Assembly (NCBI GenBank): GCA_020853525.1
Contig: JADYYS010000011.1
Location: forward strand, 1 to 64,000
Reading direction: 5' to 3'
Source of the DNA: Ardenticatenales bacterium
Lineage (GTDB): Bacteria; Chloroflexota; Anaerolineae; Epilineales; Epilineaceae
DNA length: 64,000 nucleotides
The notes under the pieces were generated by a model. That model was not told the DNA's origin. It did no database searches and saw only the letters and a list, made by a program, of their open reading frames with translations. The translations under genes and the position numbers were made by a program. Position 1 is the stretch's first letter. Every line of letters begins with the position of its first letter. Below, in pieces: positions 54,896-62,730 of the stretch.

Positions 54896-55888
54896 ATGCT
54901 AGAATCCGCCCGCCCCAAGGAGAACGTCACGGCCTCGCTGCTCCTCACCGGCCCTGCCGGCTTCATCGCCTCCCACCTCGCCGAACGCCTGTTGGCGGAC
55001 GGCCACACGGTGCTGGGCGTCGACTGCTTCACCGACTACTACCCGCGCCCCGTCAAGGAACGGAACCTGGCCGGTGCGCTCGCGCATCCCGCCTTCACGT
55101 TCGTCGAAGGGGACCTGCGGACGATGGACGTCCGGCCGCTCGTCGAGCAGGCGGAGTGCATCGTCCACTTGGCGGCGATGGGCGGGCTCCTCCAATCCTG
55201 GACGGCGTTCGAGGCCTATCAAGGCTGCAACATCCTGGCGACGCAGCGGCTCCTCGAGGCGATGCGGCAGGTGGGCGGGGGGCGGCGCATCGTCCACATC
55301 AGCACGTCGTCGGTGTACGGCCGCGAGTCGTCCGGCGGTGAGGCCCGCGTGCCGGCACCGGATTCGCCGTACGGCGTCACCAAGCTGGCCGCCGAGCACC
55401 TCGTGCAGGCCTACCACCGCAACTTCGACGTGCCGATGACGATCCTGCGCTACTTCAGCATCTACGGGCCGCGCCAGCGGCCGGACATGGGCTACCACAT
55501 CTTCATCGACCGCGTGCTGCGCGGAGAGGGGATCACGGTCTTCGGTGACGGTCGGCAGACGCGCGGCAACACGTTCGTCGGCGACTGCGTCGACGCCACC
55601 GTCAAGGCCGTCGAGCACGGCCCGACGGGCGACGTGTTCAACATCGGCGGTGGAGAGACGATCTCGGCGATCGGTGCGATCGAGCTCATCGAAGCGCTGA
55701 CCGGCCGCCGCGCCAGCATCGTCCACGCCCCGGCGCGCCCCGGCGAGCAGAGCCACGCGCTGGCGGACACGTCCAAGGCGCGCGCCACCTTCGGCTGGGT
55801 GCCGCGCGTCGGGATCCGTGACGGGATGGCCGCCCAGGTGGCATGGCAGATCGCCGAGCTCGAGCGGACCGCGTCGGGCGGCGCTTGA
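54896..55888 (+). CDS. NAD-dependent sugar-nucleotide epimerase/dehydratase
   Basis: Up to 330 residues, extended SDR: GPAGFIASHLAERLL (the third Gly of GxxGxxG is Ala), VDCFTDYYPRPVKERNL, HLAAMGG, ISTSSVYG, catalytic YGVTKLAAE and RYFSIYGPRQRPDMG. It resembles UDP-glucuronate/UDP-glucose 4-epimerases. The start is uncertain: the ATG at 54896 overlaps a TAGAAT -10 box, while AAGGAG (54917-54922) stands 6 bases before an in-frame ACG (54929) that would give the normal short N-terminus. It begins the second glycan cluster. Confidence 0.85.
   Translation: MLESARPKENVTASLLLTGPAGFIASHLAERLLADGHTVLGVDCFTDYYPRPVKERNLAGALAHPAFTFVEGDLRTMDVRPLVEQAECIVHLAAMGGLLQSWTAFEAYQGCNILATQRLLEAMRQVGGGRRIVHISTSSVYGRESSGGEARVPAPDSPYGVTKLAAEHLVQAYHRNFDVPMTILRYFSIYGPRQRPDMGYHIFIDRVLRGEGITVFGDGRQTRGNTFVGDCVDATVKAVEHGPTGDVFNIGGGETISAIGAIELIEALTGRRASIVHAPARPGEQSHALADTSKARATFGWVPRVGIRDGMAAQVAWQIAELERTASGGA
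54900..54905 (+). promoter_or_regulatory. -10 box inside the assumed epimerase start
   Basis: TAGAAT, with CTGACC 19 bases upstream as a weak -35. If it is used, the transcript starts near 54912 and excludes the ATG at 54896. Confidence 0.4.
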
Positions 55889-55906
55889 GCGGCCTCCGGC
55901 GACCGC

Positions 55907-55937
55907 TTGAGACCTCGATGTCGAACCCGTCTACAAT
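55907..55937 (+). promoter_or_regulatory. Promoter before the polyprenyl-phosphate GT2 gene
   Basis: TTGAGA (55907-55912), a 19-base spacer and TACAAT (55932-55937) in the gap after the epimerase gene. The leader to the ATG at 56060 would be about 115 bases and shows no evident riboswitch. Confidence 0.5.
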
Positions 55938-56059
55938 ACGCCCCGCCCCAACGCCCCGACCCACCGGCGCGCACGGTGCAGACGCGCTCGATCAAGGCGC
56001 GATCGATCCGGCGGCTCGACCGGCGTGGTGTGGACGTGGACAGAGAGGATGATCGCTCG

Positions 56060-57103
56060 ATGACCTTGACCGGCACCCGTGAGGCCTCCGTCCGGCTGAC
56101 CGCCGACGGCGTGCGGCCGGCGCTCTCGATCGTCATCCCGCTCTTCAACGAGGTCGAGACGATCCCGTTGCTGGCCGAACGGTTGGCCGCGGCCCTCGAC
56201 CGCCTCGGCCGAAGCTGGGAGGTCATCGTCGTCGACGACGGCTCGACGGACGGTTCGTACGAGGCGCTTGCGCGCGTGCACGCGGCCGACCCGCGGTTCA
56301 CCGTCATCCAGTTCCGCCGCAACTTCGGCCAGACGCCGGCGTTCATGGCCGGCTTCGACGCCGCGCGCGGCGGGATCGTCGTCACGATGGACGCCGACCT
56401 CCAGAACGATCCGGACGACATCGGCGCCGTCGTGGCCGAGATGGAGCGCGGCGGTTACGACATCGTCAGCGGCTGGCGCCAGGATCGCAAGGAGCCGCTC
56501 TTGCGGCGGCGGATCCCGAGCCTGTTCGGCAACTGGGTCATGGGCGTCCTCACCGGTGTCCGCCTGAAGGACACCGGTTGCTCGCTCAAGGCCTACCGCT
56601 CCGAGGTCGTCAAGAACATCAAGCTGTACGGCAACCTGCACCGCTTCGTCCCGGCCGCCGCCAGCTGGTACGGCGTCACGATCGGCCAAGTGCCGGTGCG
56701 GGACAACCCGCGCGCGCACGGGACCTCAAAGTACGGCCTTGGGATCAAGCGTGCGCCGCGCGTGTTGCTGGATCTGCTGACGCTCTACTTCCTGCGCAAC
56801 TTCGGCACGCGGCCGATCCACATCTTCGGCGGCATCGGCATCGTCTCCGGCTTGCTGGGCGTGCTCGTCGGCCTCTATCTGACGGTCGTCAAGCTGGTCT
56901 ACCATCAAAACATCGGCGATCGGCCGCTGCTGTTGCTCGCCGTCCTGCTCGTCATCCTCGGCGTGAACTTCCTGTCGATGGGATTCCTGGGCGAGCTCGT
57001 CGTCCGCTCGTACCACGAGGCTCAGGACAAGCCGATCTACACCGTCCGCCGCGTCCTCGACGCAGCGGGCGATCCGACGCCCGCCGCACCGTTGCGCGGC
57101 TGA
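56060..57103 (+). CDS. Polyprenyl-phosphate glycosyltransferase (GtrB/ArnC/DPM1-like GT2)
   Basis: 347 residues. GT-A domain: LSIVIPLFNEVETIPLL, VIVVDDGSTDGS, MDADLQNDP (metal DxD) and DTGCSLKAYRSEV, then HGTSKYG and two C-terminal transmembrane helices (IHIFGGIGIVSGLLGVLVGL; LLLLAVLLVILGVNFLSMG). This is the arrangement of enzymes that load a sugar onto undecaprenyl or dolichyl phosphate on the cytosolic face. The product would feed the GT39-type transferases in this window. Confidence 0.92.
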   Translation: MTLTGTREASVRLTADGVRPALSIVIPLFNEVETIPLLAERLAAALDRLGRSWEVIVVDDGSTDGSYEALARVHAADPRFTVIQFRRNFGQTPAFMAGFDAARGGIVVTMDADLQNDPDDIGAVVAEMERGGYDIVSGWRQDRKEPLLRRRIPSLFGNWVMGVLTGVRLKDTGCSLKAYRSEVVKNIKLYGNLHRFVPAAASWYGVTIGQVPVRDNPRAHGTSKYGLGIKRAPRVLLDLLTLYFLRNFGTRPIHIFGGIGIVSGLLGVLVGLYLTVVKLVYHQNIGDRPLLLLAVLLVILGVNFLSMGFLGELVVRSYHEAQDKPIYTVRRVLDAAGDPTPAAPLRG

Positions 57104-57128
57104 CCCTCGAACCCACGGGAGTGACCGA

Positions 57129-59495
57129 ATGCGCATCCTGTTCCGCGCCGCCGCCGCGCTTTCCCTCGCCGTCGCCCTTGCGGCCGTCGCCGCGCCCGCC
57201 CCCGCGGCCCACGCGCAGCCGCGCCGCACGGCCACCCCGACGCGCACCCCGACGCTGACGCGCACGCCGACGCTCACCCGCACCCCGACGCGGACGCGCA
57301 CCCCGACCTCGACGCACACCCCGACCCGCACCCCCACCCCGTCGCGCACGCCGACGGCGACGGTCTGGGCCGAAGCGGCGCTGGGCGGCGGTCCGGTGTA
57401 CGACCTGGCCGCGAGCCCGATCGACGCGCCCGACACCGGCTGGCAGCAGCACCTCGTGGCCACCGGCAACGACGTCTTCCTCAGCCTGGACGCCACCGCC
57501 TGGCGCACCGGCCGGACCGGGGTCCCCGACGCCGGCAACATCGTGTCGGCGCCCGACGGCCGGTTCTTCGTGGCCACGCGCGGCGGCAAGGGCTACCGCA
57601 GCATGAACGACGGCAACGACTGGTCCGAGCTGTCCATCGGCGGCGACGACGATCCGGTCCGCTTCCTGGCCGCCTCGCCCGATTTCCTGAACGAGCCCGA
57701 AGCGTACGCGATCACGATCGAGGACGGTCAGCTCTATCGCACCGAGGACTCGGGCAGCAGCTGGGCCGCCATCGTCGTCGACCTCGAGCAGCCGCACTTC
57801 AGCGCCGCGCTGGCCTACTCGCCGGTCGTCGCGTTCGACAAGACGGCGTTCCTCGGCACGGACCGCGGGATCTACCGCACGACGGATGACGGTCGGAGCT
57901 GGGAGTTGAGGGTCGGGCCGGCCGCCGGACCGTCCGCCGGCCCGCGCTTCGGACCCGAGGGCGGCGAGCTGCGCCATCAGGGCATCCTGTTGCCCGCCGA
58001 GTGGGGCGACGACATGCGGCGCAAGGGCGACCCGATCGTGCGCGCGATGCTCGCCTGGAACGAAAGCGGTGTCTGGCAGAGCGATGACGACGCCGCGATG
58101 TGGCGCAAGCTGCCGCTGCCGGCAGCCGTCGAGACCGTCCACCATGTGGCGGCCTCGCCCGGCTTCCCGGCCGACCCGCTCCTCCTCGTCACCGGCGCCG
58201 GGGTGGGCATCGTCGGCGCCGTCTCGACGGACGGCGGCGGCACGTGGCGCACGATCGCGACGGACGATCCCGGCCTCGTCGGCACGCGCGGCGCGTTCGC
58301 GCGGGCGTTCGTGCCGCTGCCCGTCAAGGACATCATCCCCCCGCGCAAGGACCCGTCGATGGTCCACAATTCCTTCCTGCCGATCATGTGGATGTCGCCG
58401 CTGCGCGTGCCGACGCCGATCCCCGGCCAGCCGCTGCCGACCCCGACCTACTTGGCCGTGCCCACCGTGCCGGTGCAGCGCGAGGTCTACCTGGCCACCG
58501 ACGGCAGCGGTGTCTGGCGCTCGACGGACGACGGGAGCTCGTGGCAGCGCCCGTACGACGCGCTGCCGAACGGCGGCCCGACGTGCGTGACGTTCCTGTC
58601 GGGCGACGGCCGGCTGCTCCTGGCGGGCACGGAAGCGGCCGGCCTCTACCGCTCGTCCGACGGCGGCGCAACGTGGGCCCGCCTCGACGGCGCGCTGCCG
58701 CGCGGCGAGGGCGAGAGGATTCAGGCGATCGAGCCGTCGCCCGCGTTCGACGCCGACCGGACGGTCTTCGCCACGACGGCCAGCGGCGTCTGGGTCAGCC
58801 GCGATGGTGGCACCGCCTGGCAGCGCACCGCCGGCCCGGCACCGGCCCGCACGCTGGCCGTGTCGCCCGACTTCGCCAACGACCGCACCGTGCTCGTGGA
58901 CGGCTGGCTCTCGACGGACGCCGGCGCCACGTGGAACGCGACCTCGGCCCGCGACACGTTCCCGTGGCGCGCCGTCGCGTTCTCGCCGCGCTATGCCCAG
59001 GATCGGACGATCTGGGCCGGCACGGACGCCGTCGGGCGGCTGCTGCCGAACCACCTCGGCCTCTACCGCTCGACGGACGGCGGTGGGAGCTGGGCGCAGA
59101 TCGACGACAACCTCCTGCTCGACCGTGGCGTCTACAGCCTCGCCCTCCTCTCGGCCAGCTCGGCCGAGCCGGTGCGCATCTTCGTCGGCACGAGCAACGG
59201 GCTGATCCGGTCGATCGACGACGGCGTGACGTGGCAAGGGGTGAACACGTTCTCCGGGCAGGTGATCAGCGGCCTGGACTCGATCGTCCTGACACGCAAC
59301 GAGTTCGGCATCGTCGCCGTGGCATCCGCCCGTGGCGTCGGCTGGTCGACGGACCGCGGCCTGAATTGGACGCTCGCGGCCGACGGCCCGAAGACCGTCT
59401 CGCGGGTGACGCTCGCGCCCGACGGCCAGCACGTCGTCGTCACGACGCGCCTGACGCTGGCCCGGCGCCAGATCCCCGACGTGCCGGCGGACTGA
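57129..59495 (+). CDS. Secreted BNR/sortilin-like propeller with TPT linker
   Basis: 788 residues. A signal peptide (LSLAVALAAVAAPAPAAHA) is followed by a 45-residue linker of TPTRTPTLTRTPT repeats, then Asp-box (BNR) type blades: SMNDGNDWSEL, RTEDSGSSWAAI, RTTDDGRSWEL, RSTDDGSSWQRP, RSSDGGATWARL, VSRDGGTAWQRT, RSTDGGGSWAQI, RSIDDGVTWQGV. They match YCF48/sortilin-like propellers, not active sialidases; no RIP motif is visible. A central stretch carries NSFLPIMW. GGGAG lies 8 bases before the ATG. Confidence 0.85.
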   Translation: MRILFRAAAALSLAVALAAVAAPAPAAHAQPRRTATPTRTPTLTRTPTLTRTPTRTRTPTSTHTPTRTPTPSRTPTATVWAEAALGGGPVYDLAASPIDAPDTGWQQHLVATGNDVFLSLDATAWRTGRTGVPDAGNIVSAPDGRFFVATRGGKGYRSMNDGNDWSELSIGGDDDPVRFLAASPDFLNEPEAYAITIEDGQLYRTEDSGSSWAAIVVDLEQPHFSAALAYSPVVAFDKTAFLGTDRGIYRTTDDGRSWELRVGPAAGPSAGPRFGPEGGELRHQGILLPAEWGDDMRRKGDPIVRAMLAWNESGVWQSDDDAAMWRKLPLPAAVETVHHVAASPGFPADPLLLVTGAGVGIVGAVSTDGGGTWRTIATDDPGLVGTRGAFARAFVPLPVKDIIPPRKDPSMVHNSFLPIMWMSPLRVPTPIPGQPLPTPTYLAVPTVPVQREVYLATDGSGVWRSTDDGSSWQRPYDALPNGGPTCVTFLSGDGRLLLAGTEAAGLYRSSDGGATWARLDGALPRGEGERIQAIEPSPAFDADRTVFATTASGVWVSRDGGTAWQRTAGPAPARTLAVSPDFANDRTVLVDGWLSTDAGATWNATSARDTFPWRAVAFSPRYAQDRTIWAGTDAVGRLLPNHLGLYRSTDGGGSWAQIDDNLLLDRGVYSLALLSASSAEPVRIFVGTSNGLIRSIDDGVTWQGVNTFSGQVISGLDSIVLTRNEFGIVAVASARGVGWSTDRGLNWTLAADGPKTVSRVTLAPDGQHVVVTTRLTLARRQIPDVPAD

Positions 59496-59614
59496 CACCA
59501 CTGCCGGCCGAGGGCCGCGTCGCCGCCCCGGCGACGCACCGCGCCGAGCGTGCTGCCGCGCTGAACGCGCGCGCGGCGCGCTGGGCGGCGTCGGCGCGCG
59601 GCGGCGTCGCGCTC

Positions 59615-62503
59615 GTGCGCGCGCACGCCTGGGACGTCGCGGCGATCGTGGCGTTCGTCGCGCTCGTCGCCTTCTATCGCCGAAACCTCGTGGGCTGGCT
59701 CATCAGCGACGACGAGGGGAGCTACCTGTATGCGGCGTGGCGAATGTCGCTGGGCGAGCGGCCGTACCGCGACTTCCTGACGCCGCAGCTTCCGGTCTTC
59801 CTGCTGCCGGGCGGCTGGCTGATGGGCATCACCGGCGCCAGCGTGCACGCCGCCCGCCTGCTGGCCGTCGGCCTGACGATGACCGCCGGCATCGCGACGT
59901 GGGCGACGGCGCGGCGGTTGTTCGGACCGGCGGTGGCGGCGGTCGCCCTCGTCGCGCTGCTCCTCCAACCGGACGTGTTCGCCGTCGGCCGGGTGTATCG
60001 GCCCGAACCGTTCATGCTGGCCGCACAGGCGCTGGCGGTGGCGGCCTTCGCGCGGGCCGTCGTGCCGCGGCCCGGACGCGAGGACCCGCCGGCACGGGCG
60101 TGGCTCGTGATCAGCGGGGCGTTGTTCGGCGTGGCGACGCTGGCCAAGCTGTTCGGCCCATGGCCGCTCGGTGGGCTGTTGCTGTGGTTGGCGGCGGACG
60201 GGCGACGGCGACGGCGGCCGCTCGGCTCGATCGTCGGCGACGGGTTGGCGGCCGTGCTGTCGGCCGTCGTCGTGACGCTGGCGGGGCTGGCGGCGATCGG
60301 TGTCTACAGCGGCGGGATCGGGACGATGATCGAGGCGACGATCGGCCATCACCTGCGGCAGGGGGCGTCGAAGCCGCTCGGTCAGGTGCTCGGCGAGGGC
60401 TTCGGGTTGTTCGCGCTCACGATCCGCGACGGCGGGCGGGCGCTGGCGCTGGCCGTCGCGCTGGCCGTGGCCTGGGACGCGGTCCGCAGGCCGGGGCGCG
60501 AGACTGCGATCTTCGCGTGGCAGCTGGCGTCGGCGCTGGCGTTCTTCGCGCTGGCACGCGACCGCTACCCGCGGCACCTGGTCTACCTGGCGCCGGCGCT
60601 GGCTGTCCTGTTTGCGGTGGGCGTGCGGCGGGTGTTCCTTGCGGCGCGGCGACTCGAGGTCGACCGCTCCGCCGACGGCGGGCTGCTGAAGGCGGTTGCG
60701 GTCGCGTTGGCGGTGGGCTTGGCGCTGGGCTGGTACCTGTTCGATCGGGACTACACGGCCGCCCGTGAAGAGGACGGCACGGTGCGGCTGGCGGACGTGC
60801 TGGCGGCGTTGAGCGGTCCGGACGACGTCGTGCTGTCGGACTACTCGGAGCTGAACTTCTATGCCCGGCGTCCGACGACGTACGCCGCGGCATCCCTGTC
60901 CACGGGCGCCGTGTCGAGCGGTCAGATCACGTGGCGCCGGATCGCGGACGATCTGCAGCGATCGGGCAAGGAGCCGGCGCTTCTGGCGCTCGAGACCGGC
61001 AGCCCCTACAGCCACCTGAGCTATCTGTCGGGCGACGACCGCGCGGCGTTTCAGGCGTGGATCGAGGCAGGCTGGCACGATATCGGTGGGATCGAGCGCG
61101 GGCCGCAGAAGTATCGGCTCCATCTGCCGCGCGGGCGGGAGCCCGGCGCGGTTGCGGCGTTCGATGGCGGTCCGGTGCTCGTCGCCGGGGGGGCGGATCG
61201 GTCGGGGGTGACGGCGGGTGATCGCTTCGAGGTGAAGACGGTCTGGCGCGCGGCGGGGGCGATGTCGGAACCGCTGTCCGTGACGGTTCGGCTGATCGAC
61301 GCGGCGGGCAACGAACCGATCGCACCGGTCGACGTGCTCCTGAAGGCGGCGGGCACCGAGCGGTCGACGGATCGCTGGGCGCCGGACGAGTGGACGGCGA
61401 TGCGGGTTGCGGTCGCGTTGCCGCAAGGTGTTCCTCCGGGGACGTATCGGCTGCTGCTCGGGCTCTATCGGCGGGACGAGGGGCGGCCGGTGCAGCTCGG
61501 GGCGACGGCGGACGACGGGCGGTCGCTCGGCGGGGCCGTGGCGCTCGGGCCGCCGATCGTCGTGTCGGGCTGGCGGGCGCGCTCCGATGCCGCGGCGGCA
61601 CGGGCGCTCGGCCTGTCGCCGCCGGCCGCGCGTGCCGAATCCCGTGACGCCGCATCCACGGCGGCCGGATGGACGGCGGCCGGGCTGACGCTGGTGGGGG
61701 TCGGCGCGATGCCGACGGGCACGGTTCAGGCCGGGACGGTGTTCCCGTTGCCGCTGGCGTTCCGGTTGCGGGAGGCGGGAAGACCGCCATCGATCGTGCT
61801 GACGCTGACCGACCCTGCGACGGGCGCGATCGCCGGCGACAGCCGCGTCACCCTGGCCGCGGATGTCGCCGTCGGCGATCTGGCCCTATGGCCCGCCGGC
61901 CTCACCGTCCGACGGACGTTCCGCGTCCCGATCTTCGCCAACGCAGGGGCCGGCCGCTACAGCGCCTATGCCGCATGGCCCGCCGGCATGGAAGATGGTG
62001 GTGTGCGCGTCGAGGTGGGCGAGGTCGAGGTCGCGGCGCGGGACGTCTCGGGCGCCGTCTTCGACGTCGACGCGATCCGTCCCCGGTTGCCGGTCGTGCT
62101 CGACGCGCGGCTGGGCGATGTCGGCACGCTGATCGCGGCGTCCGTGCCGGCGACGGCGACGGCCGGCGCGGAGCTGACGGTGGTGCTGGGCTGGCGCGCG
62201 CGCAGCCCGTCGTCCGTGCCGTACAAGGTGACCGTCCAGCTGTTGAACGCCGACGGCGTGCCGGTCGCGCAGCACGACGCGGAGCCGGCGGAGGATCAGC
62301 GGCCGACGACCGGCTGGCTGCCGGACGAGATCGTCGTCGACCGCCACGCGATCCCGCTGCCACCCGACCTGGTGGCGGGCGACTACACGCTGGCCGCTGC
62401 GCTCTACCACCCGCTGACCGCCGATCGTCTGCCGCGCTCGGGGGGCGAGACGGCCGATGTCGCGCCCGGCCTGGTGCGGCTCGGCATCGTCCGCATCGAG
62501 TGA
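59615..62503 (+). CDS. Family-39-type membrane glycosyltransferase with long beta C-terminus
   Basis: About 962 residues. The membrane domain begins at VAAIVAFVALVAFYRRNLVGWL, with the acidic loop ISDDEGSYLYAAWRMSLGERPYRDF and AKLFGPWPL. From residue 430 an extracytoplasmic region contains two beta modules (VTVRLIDAAGNEP...PPGTYRLLLGLYRRDEGRP and VTVQLLNADGVPVAQHD...LVAGDYTLAAALYHPL). No ATG precedes the first helix in this frame; GTG 59615 is the only ordinary start. The 119 bases between the BNR gene and this start hold nothing else. Confidence 0.8.
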   Translation: MRAHAWDVAAIVAFVALVAFYRRNLVGWLISDDEGSYLYAAWRMSLGERPYRDFLTPQLPVFLLPGGWLMGITGASVHAARLLAVGLTMTAGIATWATARRLFGPAVAAVALVALLLQPDVFAVGRVYRPEPFMLAAQALAVAAFARAVVPRPGREDPPARAWLVISGALFGVATLAKLFGPWPLGGLLLWLAADGRRRRRPLGSIVGDGLAAVLSAVVVTLAGLAAIGVYSGGIGTMIEATIGHHLRQGASKPLGQVLGEGFGLFALTIRDGGRALALAVALAVAWDAVRRPGRETAIFAWQLASALAFFALARDRYPRHLVYLAPALAVLFAVGVRRVFLAARRLEVDRSADGGLLKAVAVALAVGLALGWYLFDRDYTAAREEDGTVRLADVLAALSGPDDVVLSDYSELNFYARRPTTYAAASLSTGAVSSGQITWRRIADDLQRSGKEPALLALETGSPYSHLSYLSGDDRAAFQAWIEAGWHDIGGIERGPQKYRLHLPRGREPGAVAAFDGGPVLVAGGADRSGVTAGDRFEVKTVWRAAGAMSEPLSVTVRLIDAAGNEPIAPVDVLLKAAGTERSTDRWAPDEWTAMRVAVALPQGVPPGTYRLLLGLYRRDEGRPVQLGATADDGRSLGGAVALGPPIVVSGWRARSDAAAARALGLSPPAARAESRDAASTAAGWTAAGLTLVGVGAMPTGTVQAGTVFPLPLAFRLREAGRPPSIVLTLTDPATGAIAGDSRVTLAADVAVGDLALWPAGLTVRRTFRVPIFANAGAGRYSAYAAWPAGMEDGGVRVEVGEVEVAARDVSGAVFDVDAIRPRLPVVLDARLGDVGTLIAASVPATATAGAELTVVLGWRARSPSSVPYKVTVQLLNADGVPVAQHDAEPAEDQRPTTGWLPDEIVVDRHAIPLPPDLVAGDYTLAAALYHPLTADRLPRSGGETADVAPGLVRLGIVRIE

Positions 62504-62523
62504 CCGCCCAGGTGCATTGGGGG

Positions 62524-62587
62524 GATGGGCCGTCCCATCGAGGGGCGGCCAAGGCGCGGGGAGAGCCCCTTCAGCCCTCCCCGCGCC
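62524..62587 (+). terminator. Two hairpins downstream of the GT39 gene
   Basis: A small hairpin GATGGG-CCGT-CCCATC (62524-62539) is followed by a perfect 11-bp stem GGCGCGGGGAG / CTCCCCGCGCC (62553-62563, 62577-62587). Placed 20-85 bases after the stop, they probably end the operon. No T tract. The remaining 130 bases to comEC show no gene. Confidence 0.5.
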
Positions 62588-62716
62588 ACGCGGAACCGGC
62601 GCACCACGGTTCAGCGGAGGTATGAACACGCCGGCGGGCCGGAGCTGACCGGGGCGCGGCGCCCGACCTGTCGCCGACGTGTCCGTTTCGCCCTCCCGCT
62701 GCGGGCGTGGGGGCGG

Positions 62717-62722
62717 TATCCT
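62717..62722 (+). promoter_or_regulatory. -10 box of a near-leaderless promoter
   Basis: TATCCT ends 8 bases before the ATG of the comEC-like gene (spacer GCCTGCCG). Confidence 0.45.
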
Positions 62723-62730
62723 GCCTGCCG

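Noticed and set aside
58100-59614. 1467-codon reading of the last GT39 gene
   Set aside because: The first 500 codons are the out-of-frame shadow of the BNR protein gene, whose own frame has clear Asp-box repeats.
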